Assembly (NCBI GenBank): GCA_002862085.1
Contig: PKCK01000013.1
Span: forward strand, 62,001 to 126,000
From: Planctomycetota bacterium
GTDB lineage: Bacteria > Planctomycetota > UBA1135 > GCA-002686595
DNA length: 64,000 nt
Direction of reading: 5' to 3'
Shown: in pieces, positions 52,655-61,096 of the stretch
How the letters are laid out: every line of letters starts with the position of its first letter
Position numbering within the stretch: the first letter of the stretch is position 1
Made by a program: the position numbers and the translations under genes
The notes under the pieces: model-generated
What the model was told of the DNA's origin: nothing
What the model saw: the letters and a program-made list of their open reading frames with translations, nothing else
Database searches by the model: none

Positions 52655-54157
52655 TCAGCGGAGTTTCGGCTCTCCCTCGTTCCAGGAGGGAGTCCACTCG
52701 GAGGTGGCGAGCACGCGCGTCGCCTCGAAGCAGGCGCGAACCGCCGTCTCCATGTGGGCGTAGTCGAGGGTGTCCCACTCGTCCGTGACCCGGTGGTAGT
52801 CCCCGTGCCCCCCGAAGCTCGAGAGCGTCTGGGAGACGATCCCGGCCCGCGCGAAGGAGACGTTGTCGGACCGCACGAAGAAGTTCATCTCCAGCCGCGG
52901 ATCCGCGGACACCGCGATCCCGCAGGCGTCCCGCAGGTGCGGGCCCAGGTCGGAACGGTCGTCGCCCGTGAGCCAGATCTGGCCGGCGCCGCCGACCATC
53001 TCGTCAGGGCGCCCGAGCATCTCGAAGTTGAGTGCGCACACCACCTTGGAGAGGTCGACGGTCGGGTGGGCGACCCAGTGCTTGGAGCCGATCATGCCGG
53101 CTTCCTCGCCCGTCACGAGCACCACGACGACCGTGCGCCGGGGCGCCTCGTCGCTCGATCGGGCCATGGCCTCGGCGATCTCCATGACGGCAGCGCAGCC
53201 GGAGGCGTCGTCGTCGGCGCCATTGTTGACGAGGTCGACGGGCTCTCCCTCGGCTTCCGCCGGGGGCGCGCCGCGCCGCGGCTGCGCCAGGCCGATGTGG
53301 TCCCTGTGAGCCGAGAGGATCAGGATCTCCTCGCCGATGGCGTGTCCCTCGGTGCCGGGCAGGACCGCCACCACGTTCGCGTCCTCGGTGACCTCGAGGC
53401 GGGCCCGGGGGCGCAGGGAGACCGTCCGCAGCTCTCCGCGGCCGGCGGCCTCGGCGATCGGCCCCTTGAGCGACACGTTGAGCGCGCCGCGGTCGCCGCC
53501 TGCGAGCCGCGTGCGGGAAGCACGAGGAGTCGATCGCTCACCGGCCTCCCCCCGGCGCGGCACGACGACGGCGCCGAACCCCTCGCCGCGGCCGTGCCCC
53601 GCGTTCCTCAGCCAGCGGCGTGCCTTGCCCGCCGACGTGTTGAGCACGAGCGCCACGCCGACGTCCGCCTCGGCCGGGAGACCGGACTCCTCACCGACCG
53701 TGACGCACCGGAGCGCGCCTGTGTCCTCATGGCGACCCGCCATGGTGAACGTGAACTGCTCGCCGTTGAAGAGGACCGTCTCGCTGCCGTCCGCGAGCGT
53801 GCAGACGAGCTCGGGGACTCCCTCATGGACCACGCGCTCGAAGGTGATGCGCTGCAGGAAGGACCCGTCGTCGGCCCCTGGCTGAAGCCCTGCGAGCTGG
53901 AGAGAGGCCGCGCAGATCTCCGCGGCCTGGAGGCTCTCCGTGGAACCCATGGGGCGACCTGCCAGCGCGTCCGCGGCCAGCGCTTTCACGTGAGCCGTGA
54001 GCTCGGCGGCGGTGATCTCCGCCGAGACCGTCACGTCCGTCGGCGGCGCCGCGTCGGCGGGCCCCGCGGGCTCCTGAACCCGAGCAGGGGATGCGAAGGA
54101 CACCGCGACGACGGTCGCGAGAGGAATGAGGATCACTGCGCGGGGAGCGACGTTCAT
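52655..54157 (-). CDS. Exported M28-family aminopeptidase
   Basis: 500 residues from ATG 54157 with a signal peptide (PLATVVAVSFASPA). Two-zinc M28 ligands: SAHRDHIG (His and Asp), NNGADDDASGCA (bridging Asp), GEEAGMIG (catalytic Glu pair), FEMLGRPD, and GHGDYHR near the end (His). The region between about 90 and 190, with VLFNGEQFTFTMAGRHEDTGALRC, is a PA-like insert. It probably trims peptides outside the cytoplasm. It is monocistronic; the small gene upstream is separated by a terminator. Confidence 0.92.
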   Translation of the reverse strand: MNVAPRAVILIPLATVVAVSFASPARVQEPAGPADAAPPTDVTVSAEITAAELTAHVKALAADALAGRPMGSTESLQAAEICAASLQLAGLQPGADDGSFLQRITFERVVHEGVPELVCTLADGSETVLFNGEQFTFTMAGRHEDTGALRCVTVGEESGLPAEADVGVALVLNTSAGKARRWLRNAGHGRGEGFGAVVVPRRGEAGERSTPRASRTRLAGGDRGALNVSLKGPIAEAAGRGELRTVSLRPRARLEVTEDANVVAVLPGTEGHAIGEEILILSAHRDHIGLAQPRRGAPPAEAEGEPVDLVNNGADDDASGCAAVMEIAEAMARSSDEAPRRTVVVVLVTGEEAGMIGSKHWVAHPTVDLSKVVCALNFEMLGRPDEMVGGAGQIWLTGDDRSDLGPHLRDACGIAVSADPRLEMNFFVRSDNVSFARAGIVSQTLSSFGGHGDYHRVTDEWDTLDYAHMETAVRACFEATRVLATSEWTPSWNEGEPKLR

Positions 54158-54235
54158 CGACCTATTACGGACCGCGGAGGGCGCGATCGCCACTCGCAGC
54201 GGAGCTTTCGGGGCGCCGCGACGTCGATCCAACGA

Positions 54236-54273
54236 GAGGACCCCGCGAAGGCGGATGCCGTCGCGGGGTCCTC
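54236..54273 (-). terminator. Hairpin terminator downstream of the small HisC-like gene
   Basis: A 13-bp perfect stem, GAGGACCCCGCGA / TCGCGGGGTCCTC, with a 12-nt loop lies between the small minus-strand gene's stop (54296) and the M28 start (54157). Confidence 0.6.
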
Positions 54274-54295
54274 CCGAGCGCGCGAGCAGGGAGAT

Positions 54296-54562
54296 TCAGG
54301 CGACGAGGTCTCGGAGGGTCTCGATGACCTGCTCGTTGACCTTGGGATCACCGACGTGAACCCGGACCGCGCCCTCCATGCCCCTCGGCACGCTCATGAT
54401 GCCTGGCTCGAGCCGGCGGTTCACCTTGCGAGCGATCTCCTGGGGTTTGAGGACCTCGAGCAGGATCCAGTCGCCGACGGACGGCAGGGGCCGGATCCCG
54501 GGAATCGTGGCCAGACGCGACGAGAAGCGGTCCTTCTCGTCGCAGGTGAAGTCGACGGACAT
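54296..54562 (-). CDS. Small stand-alone protein resembling the C-terminal domain of HisC-type aminotransferases
   Basis: 88 residues from ATG 54562. It reads IPGIRPLPSVGDWILLEV, ARKVNRRLEPGIMSVPRG and AVRVHVGDPKVNEQVIETL, matching the small C-terminal domain of histidinol-phosphate or threonine-phosphate aminotransferases (PSxANFlLv..., then LRitvGtpeEN). The PLP-binding lysine and the large domain are absent. It ends in a terminator and has its own start, so it may be a gene rather than decay. Could be a regulatory fragment or a degraded copy. Confidence 0.6.
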   Translation of the reverse strand: MSVDFTCDEKDRFSSRLATIPGIRPLPSVGDWILLEVLKPQEIARKVNRRLEPGIMSVPRGMEGAVRVHVGDPKVNEQVIETLRDLVA

Positions 54563-54856
54563 GCGGTCCCTCCGTTGTGAAGCCGGCCAGGCGGGTGCGG
54601 CGCCCGGCCGTTCGGTTGATAGTGCGGTGCTGCGCAGGAACGCGCGCCTGGCGACCCGGGAAGGTCCCGTGGGGATGCGGTCCCCCGAGGCTGGGCAGGT
54701 GTCGACGGCTGCGGCGCGTGGAGCGCCTCGTTCCTTCGCAGTTCGAGCATAGCCAGCGCCGAGGTGGTCCACAAGAGCGAGGGAGCAGCGAGGCAGCTCC
54801 GCGGTGCGTGGATCGTGCGGGCGCGCGAGGGCCGGTCATGCGATGCTCTGTGCTCG

Positions 54857-55807
54857 ATGAGTTCTTCCACGGACACCTCGGAGCGCGCCCCGGCGCTTCG
54901 ACTGGACGTCCCCGCGTCCACCTCGAACCTTGGCCCCGGGTTCGATTTCCTGGGACTCTCCCTCGGCCTCTGGCTGCGCGTCCGCGCTCGCCAGGCCGCA
55001 GGGAGGGAGCCGGGAGCGCATCGACTCCGCTGGGCGGACAGCGGCGAGGATCGGGGCGAGGACGACCTCCTCCTCCGCGCCATACGCGCCGGCGAGGCCC
55101 GCCGGGGCAGCTTCGCGCCGGCCATGGACCTCGATCTGGACAGCGAGATCCCGGTCGGGAGGGGGTTCGGGAGCAGCGGCGCGGCGGTGGCGGCGGGCCT
55201 GCTCCTCGAAGCGGCCGTCGCGGGCGACCACGAAGCGCTCGAGACACGCGAGCGCGCCCTGCTCCCCGACGCGCTGCGCCTCGAAGGACACCCCGACAAC
55301 GCCACGGCGTCGCTCCTGGGAGGCTGCACCCTGGGTGTCCCCCACGATTCTGGACTCACCGTCGTGCGGCAGCCGGTCCACCCCGATCTCGGGTTCGCCG
55401 TGGCCTGGCCCGAGCGCCCGCTCTTCACCGAAGAGGCGCGCGCGGCGCTCCCCGACCAGGTCTCCTTCGCCGACGCCGTGGAGAATCCCCGGCGGCTGGC
55501 GCTCCTGCTCGAAGGGCTACGCACCGCCGATCCCGAGCTCCTCGCGCTCGGGACCGCAGATCGGCTCCACGAACGGTTCCGTCGGGCGCTGATCCCCGGC
55601 AGCGACCGGGCCTGCGCCGAGGCGATGGAGGCCGGAGCCGCGACGGCTTGCCTCAGCGGCGCGGGATCCGGCCTCGTGGCCCTCGGCCCGATCGAGCGGA
55701 TGCCTGCCGCCGCGGAGGCCCTCGCTCGCTCCCTCGAAGGCGGGCAAGGGCGCGCGGTGGCCCACGTGACGTCCGCACCGGTCCCCATGTGGGACATGTC
55801 GCCCTGA
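54857..55807 (+). CDS. thrB: Homoserine kinase
   Basis: 316 residues from ATG 54857. It phosphorylates homoserine in threonine biosynthesis. GHMP kinase motifs: VPASTSNLGPGFDFLG (motif 1), PVGRGFGSSGAAVAAGLLL (motif 2, a GLGSSAA-type loop with one substitution at the start), EGHPDNATASLLGG, and LSGAGSGLVALG (motif 3). Length is normal for ThrB. No threonine operon partner is adjacent. Confidence 0.92.
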   Translation: MSSSTDTSERAPALRLDVPASTSNLGPGFDFLGLSLGLWLRVRARQAAGREPGAHRLRWADSGEDRGEDDLLLRAIRAGEARRGSFAPAMDLDLDSEIPVGRGFGSSGAAVAAGLLLEAAVAGDHEALETRERALLPDALRLEGHPDNATASLLGGCTLGVPHDSGLTVVRQPVHPDLGFAVAWPERPLFTEEARAALPDQVSFADAVENPRRLALLLEGLRTADPELLALGTADRLHERFRRALIPGSDRACAEAMEAGAATACLSGAGSGLVALGPIERMPAAAEALARSLEGGQGRAVAHVTSAPVPMWDMSP

Positions 55808-56066
55808 CGCGGGTCACGAGGGTGTCCGCTGGGGACCAGAACGCCCCTCGAGAGTGATCCGGTCCGCGCCCCGGCGCCAATGCGCGCGGAACCGGGGATC
55901 ATTCAGCCCACAGGGCTGCGTCGTACGAATGGCAGAACGCCGGCGCGAAAGCTCTCCGGCGACGAACGACGTGCGCCATCGCCGCCGCGCGGCGAGCCCC
56001 ATGACGCGCTCTCCTCTCCTCTCGTGCCATCCAGGCCGCGTCCCGGCCGCCTCCCCCCATCCACTC

Positions 56067-57479
56067 ATGCGTGCACGTTCGACCTGGGCCGCCGCCGCGA
56101 TGGCGCTCCTCGCGCTCCCCGCAGCCGCTCAGACCAGCAGCCTCCCGCCCTCGGTCCCGAGCCTCGCCGGCGCGATCCCGGGCCCCCACGGCTACGTCCG
56201 ATGCCTGACCCCGCCCGTGGACGACGCCATCGCCCGTGCGCTCCCTCCGGGCGACTGCAGCGCCAACTCGACCAACCCGACGGCCGCGTACTCGCCCGCC
56301 AACCTCGAGGTCCTCGAGATCAAGGTCGTGTGGCACATCATCCGGCGCTCCAACGGTTCGGGGAACGTCCCCGACAGCCGCATCAACAGCCAGATGGACA
56401 TCCTCAACGAGGACTTCCTGGCCCTCGCCGGAACCCCTGGGGCCCAGGGCACCAACACCAAGATCCTGTTCACGCTGGCCACCACGGACCCCAACGGCCA
56501 GCCGACCTCGGGCATCAATCGTTACGACAACGACAGCTGGTACAACGACAACGGGAGCTATTGGAACAGCATCGCCTGGGACCCGGACGTGTACATGAAC
56601 CTCTACACGATGGGCGCCCCCAGCGGCTCCAGCGGAGTCCTCGGCTACGTGCCCTACCTGCCCCAGACGGGCGGGAACTCCGTCGGCTCGGCGAGCGACC
56701 GCGTGGTCCTCTTGAACTCGACCGTGGGCCGGAACGCCCCCATCGGGACCTACAACCAGGGCCGGACCTGCGTGCACGAGGTCGGGCACTACCTCGGGCT
56801 CTACCACACGTTCAACAGCGGCTGCGGAGGCGGCAACTGCTACTCGTCCGGCGACCGGATCTGCGACACGAACTCCGAGTCGGCCCCCGAGTACAACTGC
56901 CCGGGCAACTCCACGAGCTGCGGCAGCAGTGACCCTGTCCGGAACTACATGAACTACAGCCCGGACACCTGCATGACCAACTTCACGGAGGAGCAGGCAC
57001 GCCGCATGCGCTGCACCCTGGAGTTCTACCGCCCCGCGCTCGGACAGCCCGTCGGCCCGGCGCTCGGTGAGCCGTACTGCTTCGCGGCGAGCAACAGCTC
57101 GGGCAGCTTCGGCGTGCTGAACGCCCAGGGAACGAGACTCATCGCGAACAACGACTTCTCACTGATCGCCTCGAGCATCCCCTCGAACCAGTTCGGCCTC
57201 TTCATCTGCTCGCAGACCGAGACCTTCTCCGGCAACCCAGCCGGCGGCCAGGGCTTCCTCTGCGTCGGCGGCAGCATCGGCCGCTTCAACTCCCAGATCG
57301 CGAGCTCCGGCCCCTTCGGCGTGATCCCCCTCGTGGTGGACCTGAACACCCTCCCCCAGCCGACCGGCTTCGTCACGGCCCAGTCCGGTGAGACCTGGCA
57401 CTTCCAGTGCTGGTTCCGCGACGTGAACCCGGGCGTCACGTCCAACTTCACCGAGGGCTACCGCATCACGTTCCAGTGA
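56067..57479 (+). CDS. Secreted zinc metalloprotease (M43/pappalysin-like) with lineage-type C-terminal module
   Basis: 470 residues from ATG 56067, with a signal peptide (AMALLALPAAAQ). Zinc site HEVGHYLGLYH (His237, Glu238, His241, His247) and Met-turn in NYMNYSPD (about 293-300) match the M43 cytophagalysin/pappalysin family. Cysteines in CGGGNCYSSGDRICDT and CPGNSTSCGSS suggest disulfides. Residues 334-470 form a separate C-terminal region: YCFAASNSSGSFG, GRFNSQIASSGPFG, WHFQCWFRDVNPG and TSNFTEGYRITF, with Trp/Phe-rich spacing. I recall this module as a repeated C-terminal domain in secreted proteins of related Planctomycetes; this is from memory and unchecked. Strong terminator follows. 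Confidence 0.87.
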   Translation: MRARSTWAAAAMALLALPAAAQTSSLPPSVPSLAGAIPGPHGYVRCLTPPVDDAIARALPPGDCSANSTNPTAAYSPANLEVLEIKVVWHIIRRSNGSGNVPDSRINSQMDILNEDFLALAGTPGAQGTNTKILFTLATTDPNGQPTSGINRYDNDSWYNDNGSYWNSIAWDPDVYMNLYTMGAPSGSSGVLGYVPYLPQTGGNSVGSASDRVVLLNSTVGRNAPIGTYNQGRTCVHEVGHYLGLYHTFNSGCGGGNCYSSGDRICDTNSESAPEYNCPGNSTSCGSSDPVRNYMNYSPDTCMTNFTEEQARRMRCTLEFYRPALGQPVGPALGEPYCFAASNSSGSFGVLNAQGTRLIANNDFSLIASSIPSNQFGLFICSQTETFSGNPAGGQGFLCVGGSIGRFNSQIASSGPFGVIPLVVDLNTLPQPTGFVTAQSGETWHFQCWFRDVNPGVTSNFTEGYRITFQ

Positions 57480-57512
57480 TCGGAGAGGCCGCCTCGGCGG
57501 CCAGCCAGCGCG

Positions 57513-57553
57513 AGCGCTGCCCCGCGGCCCCCTCAGGACCGCGGGGCAGCGCT
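57513..57553. terminator. Bidirectional terminator between convergent genes
   Basis: A 15-bp perfect stem, AGCGCTGCCCCGCGG / CCGCGGGGCAGCGCT, with an 11-nt loop lies in the gap between the metalloprotease (plus) and btpA (minus). Confidence 0.75.
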
Positions 57554-57578
57554 GTTCGTCCTCCGACCCGGCGCGCGC

Positions 57579-58403
57579 TCAGCCGCAGGCCTCGAGCAGC
57601 GCGGCCACGCGATCGGGGTCCACGGCCTCCCGGACGTCGCCTCCGACCTTGACCGAGGTCCCGACGAAGGCGCCGTCCGCTGCTCCCATGAGCTCGAGCG
57701 CGTTGTCGATCCGGAGGCCGGAGCCGAGGAGGATCGGGACGGCGCCTCCCACCGCGCTGCGCACGGTCTCGACGCGCGCGACGTCGGGCGCCCGCCCCGT
57801 GGCGGCCCCGGAGACCACGAGCCCGCCCGCGCGTCCACGGAGCGCCGCATCCCGTGCGGCGTCCTCGAGCTGCTCACCCGCGAAGGGCGTCGCGTGTTTC
57901 ACGTGGACGTCCGCGTAGACCCGGACATCGTCCAGCCCGAGCCGCGCTCGCTCGCGCAGGGTCTCCGCCGCGCGCCCCTCGATGACGCCTTGGTCCGTGA
58001 CCATGGCGCCGGTGTGCACGTTGATCCGCACGAAGCGCGCGCCCGTCGCAGCCGCGATCCCGAGCGCGGTCGCAGCGTCGTTCCGCAGGACGTTGACGCC
58101 CACGCAGTGAATCCCGTCGACGGCGCTCACGGCGTCGACCGCGAGCGTCATCGCGGCGACGGTCGCCGGAGCGACCCCGGCCTGGTCGAAGGGGGCGTCC
58201 TGGAAGTTCTCGACCACGACCGTTCCGACGCCGCCCTTCACGTAGGCGCGCGCGTCGGCCACCGCGCGCTCGATCATGCGCGCGCGGGCCGCCGCGCCGC
58301 GCTCGTCGACGGGGAGCATCCCCCACCCGGCCGAGCCTGGCGTCGGGGTGAGGTGCACGACGCCGCAGAGGCGATCAGGAGCGTTCGGGAAGACGTCTGC
58401 CAT
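57579..58403 (-). CDS. BtpA/SgcQ family protein
   Basis: 274 residues from ATG 58403 (an ATG at 58415 is also possible). A TIM-barrel protein of the BtpA family: VVHLTPTPGSAG, GVGTVVVENFQDAPF, GVNVLRNDAATALGIAAATGARFVRINVHTGAMVTDQG, VYADVHVKHATPF, and PILLGSGLRIDNALELMGAADGAFVGTSVKVGG. BtpA is needed for photosystem I stability in cyanobacteria; other members (SgcQ) have unclear sugar-related roles. Function here unknown, and no photosynthesis gene is in the window. Divergent from no close gene; tRNA-Thr lies 147 bp upstream. Confidence 0.92.
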   Translation of the reverse strand: MADVFPNAPDRLCGVVHLTPTPGSAGWGMLPVDERGAAARARMIERAVADARAYVKGGVGTVVVENFQDAPFDQAGVAPATVAAMTLAVDAVSAVDGIHCVGVNVLRNDAATALGIAAATGARFVRINVHTGAMVTDQGVIEGRAAETLRERARLGLDDVRVYADVHVKHATPFAGEQLEDAARDAALRGRAGGLVVSGAATGRAPDVARVETVRSAVGGAVPILLGSGLRIDNALELMGAADGAFVGTSVKVGGDVREAVDPDRVAALLEACG

Positions 58404-58550
58404 GGAGCGCATCAAACGCCCGTGCGGGCCGTGTGTCGACCTCGATCGCTCGAACCGAGGGACTCCGCCTCCGTGGCCGCTCGAACGCCCACGTGCGCCA
58501 CGAAGGATCCGTCGCGCTGCGCGTCGCCTCCCGCCGTGCAGCCCGCGGGA

Positions 58551-58625
58551 TGGAGCCAGAGATCGGACTTGAACCGACGACCGCTGCTTTACGAAAGCAG
58601 TGCTCTACCACTGAGCTACTCTGGC
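58551..58625 (-). tRNA. tRNA-Thr (CGT anticodon), CCA encoded
   Basis: Reverse strand: acceptor GCCAGAG / CTCTGGC, then T73 and encoded CCA; D-arm GCTCAGTGGTAGAGC; anticodon stem CTGCT/AGCAG with loop TTCGTAA (anticodon CGT, Thr); T-arm with GGTTCAAGTCC. A complete cloverleaf of 72 nt plus CCA. Confidence 0.96.
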
Positions 58626-58680
58626 CCGCGAATGCCCCGCAGCGCCCGTCTGGGACGCTGGAGGGCGAGGAGAATAACGA

Positions 58681-58709
58681 GGCCCGCTCCTTCGCGGAAG
58701 GAGCGGGCC
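58681..58709 (-). terminator. Hairpin terminator downstream of the HEAT/pseudo-receiver gene
   Basis: A 12-bp perfect stem, GGCCCGCTCCTT / AAGGAGCGGGCC, with a 5-nt loop CGCGG lies 42 bp past the stop of the minus-strand HEAT gene and before the tRNA-Thr gene. On the minus strand it is followed by CGTTATTCTCC. Confidence 0.7.
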
Positions 58710-58750
58710 CGATGAATCTGGCCTGTCGCGGCGCGGTGCGCCGCAGCAGG

Positions 58751-60856
58751 TCATTCGGAGGAGCCGACCCGGACGCGGACCGCCTCGAGCACACCCGCGC
58801 GAGCGGGGCCACCGAGGTTCATGCGGCCGAGGGCGCGGGCCGCAGCGGAGCGGACCCCGATCGGAGCGTCGCCGCTGATCACGTCGCGGAGGGAGCCCGC
58901 GACCGCCTCGGCGAGGGCGTTGCGGCTGCCGATCGCACCGATGGCGTCAGCGGCGGCGACGCGGACGGCGTCGCTGGTGTCGCTGTCACCGAGGACCGCG
59001 AGCATCTTGTCGATCTGGCCAGCGCCGCCGACCTCGGAGAGGGCGCCGAGGGCCGGGATCGCGACGTGGTCGCCGCGGCCGCTGATGGCCTCCTCCAGAC
59101 CTCCCATCGCGCCGGAGATGTCCGTGCGAGCGCTGCGGGCGAGGGCACCGAGCGCGGCCGCAGCGCGGCCAGCGAGGGCGTCGGCGCGAGCGCGGCTGTC
59201 GTCCAGCTTGGCTTCGAAGACGTCATCGAGGGCGTCGATGCCGTCGGCGCCGGCGAAGGAGCCGTTGATCCGATCGCCGAAGGCGTCGCTGAGCTCCTCG
59301 TTGGAGGTGACGAGGTAGGTCGGCGTCGACTCGAAAGCAGGGTTCATGCGCACCTGCTGCACGACCGCGTCAGCGGTGAGGTCCGGCATGTCGTCGCCGA
59401 CGAGGATCGCGTCGACCCCCGCGAGCTGGCTGAGCATCACGATGCCCTGGGTGCCGGAGCCGGCGTGCTGGCCGAGGACGTTCTGGGCGGCGAGGGCCTC
59501 GACCAGACCAGCGGCGCGCTGGGCGTCACCGTCGATGATCACGGCGACCTTCACGACGCGGCGGCCGGCCGCGCGGCCGAGCATCTCGACGACGTTCCCG
59601 CCAGCGGAGGTCTGGGAGCGAACGGCGATGTGAGCGAGGGCCACGGCGGCCTCGCCCTGCATCGAGAGCCCGCCGCCGCTCATCGCGGCGTTCAGGCCAG
59701 GAGTGGGCTGCCCTGCGATCGCGCCGATGACGGCCGCGAGACGGGCGCCGGTGGCCGCGTCTCCCGAGGCGACCGACATCTGGAGGGCGCGGTCCAGGGC
59801 GCCGAGGCCGGCGCTCTCGACCGCGAGCATCCCCTCGGCTGCGGCGACCTGGAGGTCGGCGACGTCCATGCCGGCGGCGGCGAGGGTGTCGAGCTTGGCC
59901 GCGATGTCGACGCTCTCGCGGGCGATGCCAGCGGCGGCGTCGATGGAGGTCCGGTCGAGGGCGAGGGCCTTGTAGAAGCAGTCCTTCGCGAGCTCGTTGT
60001 TGTAGATCGCTGCGGGGACGTCGGTCGCCGCGAGGCGGGCGCCGTCCATGGACCAGACGACGTCGCTCAGCGCGCTGTCGAACAGCACCGAAGAGCTACG
60101 GGCGTGGTAGGCGTTGCCCTGGGCGAGGAGCGCAGAGGCCGCGCTGCCGCTCGCGCCGCAGCGGGCGGCGGCCTCAGCGGCCGCTCCGCGGACGCTGTCG
60201 GAGGCGTCGCTCTCCGCGGTCGCGAGGAGGTGCGCGCCGGCGCGCGGGTCGGCGATGAAGCCGAGGGTCATCGCGGCGTTACGACGCTGGGTCTCGTTGC
60301 CCGAGGCGAGGGCTGCGACCAGCGGAAGGACCGCCTTGTCGCCGAGGCCCATGAGGCCGCCGACGGCGCTGCGGACCCGCGCCGGGTCGTCGTCGTCGGC
60401 CAGCAGGTTCACGAAGCGGGGCGCGGCGAACTCGCCGTGAGCCGCGGCGATCGCGTTGATCGCGCCGATGCGCTCGACCGGGTCGCTCGCGGAGAGGTAG
60501 GCGCTGACGGCCTCCTTGATGCGATCGTCGTCGCGCTCCAGCTCACGTCGGCCGGCGCTCGCGCGCTCGAGGAGACGCTTGGCGACGATCGTGTACTGCT
60601 CGCCCTCGGCCATGAACGACGTCAGGACGTCGGCGTCGGCGGAGAGGTAGGCCTCGTAGACCTCGGAGGCGTCCGGGTCGCCCGCGAGGATGCGACTCAT
60701 CGCGTCGAGGGCCTCCTGGCTACGGCCCTGCTTCCACAGGTCGATGGCCGCGTTGAAGTCGTCCGAGACGTCCCGGAGGGAGGGCGCGGCGTTGGCGGTG
60801 GCGGACGCGGCCAGGACGGTGAGGGCCAGCTGGCCCAGGAAACGCGATCGGCTCAT
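58751..60856 (-). CDS. Exported HEAT-repeat protein with a degenerate receiver-like domain
   Basis: 701 residues from ATG 60856, with a signal peptide (LALTVLAASATANA). A helical leader (25-100, including a TPR-like GRSQEALDAMSRILAGDPDA) is followed by HEAT-type helices (about 125-240: VRSAVGGLMGLGDKAVLPLVAAL, RRNAAMTLGFIADPRAG, VRGAAAEAAARCGA). Residues about 435-550 read like a receiver (VKVAVIIDGDAQRAAGLVEAL, VDAILVGDDMPDLTADAVVQQVR, TPTYLVTSN), but the phosphoacceptor position is Gly487 and no conserved Lys follows. More HEAT-like repeats follow (about 580-690). A phosphotransfer fold outside the cytoplasm would be odd, so it probably serves as a structural scaffold. Function unknown. Confidence 0.75.
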   Translation of the reverse strand: MSRSRFLGQLALTVLAASATANAAPSLRDVSDDFNAAIDLWKQGRSQEALDAMSRILAGDPDASEVYEAYLSADADVLTSFMAEGEQYTIVAKRLLERASAGRRELERDDDRIKEAVSAYLSASDPVERIGAINAIAAAHGEFAAPRFVNLLADDDDPARVRSAVGGLMGLGDKAVLPLVAALASGNETQRRNAAMTLGFIADPRAGAHLLATAESDASDSVRGAAAEAAARCGASGSAASALLAQGNAYHARSSSVLFDSALSDVVWSMDGARLAATDVPAAIYNNELAKDCFYKALALDRTSIDAAAGIARESVDIAAKLDTLAAAGMDVADLQVAAAEGMLAVESAGLGALDRALQMSVASGDAATGARLAAVIGAIAGQPTPGLNAAMSGGGLSMQGEAAVALAHIAVRSQTSAGGNVVEMLGRAAGRRVVKVAVIIDGDAQRAAGLVEALAAQNVLGQHAGSGTQGIVMLSQLAGVDAILVGDDMPDLTADAVVQQVRMNPAFESTPTYLVTSNEELSDAFGDRINGSFAGADGIDALDDVFEAKLDDSRARADALAGRAAAALGALARSARTDISGAMGGLEEAISGRGDHVAIPALGALSEVGGAGQIDKMLAVLGDSDTSDAVRVAAADAIGAIGSRNALAEAVAGSLRDVISGDAPIGVRSAAARALGRMNLGGPARAGVLEAVRVRVGSSE

Positions 60857-61096
60857 GGCGGATGGATGACGCCGGCGGTCGTGCCCTCGTGGGGGTCGAG
60901 GAGCGCGGCCACCGTCCGACCTCGCGGTGCAGCGAGGACGTGGACTGGGGGGGGGTCTGTCGTGCCCCGCGGGCGGGCGCGCCGCGGGGAGGGGGACGGA
61001 TGATAGCGGAGGGAGGAGGTCGGTCAAGGAACCGAGCCCCGGTGCACCCCGTTACCGCCCCGGAATCCCCTGGCTACGGGCGAGCTCCCCGGAACC

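Noticed and set aside
58433-61003. Plus-strand open frame of 856 codons over the HEAT protein gene
   Set aside because: Antisense to a minus-strand gene with a signal peptide and repeats, with Gly/Val/Asp-rich shadow composition.
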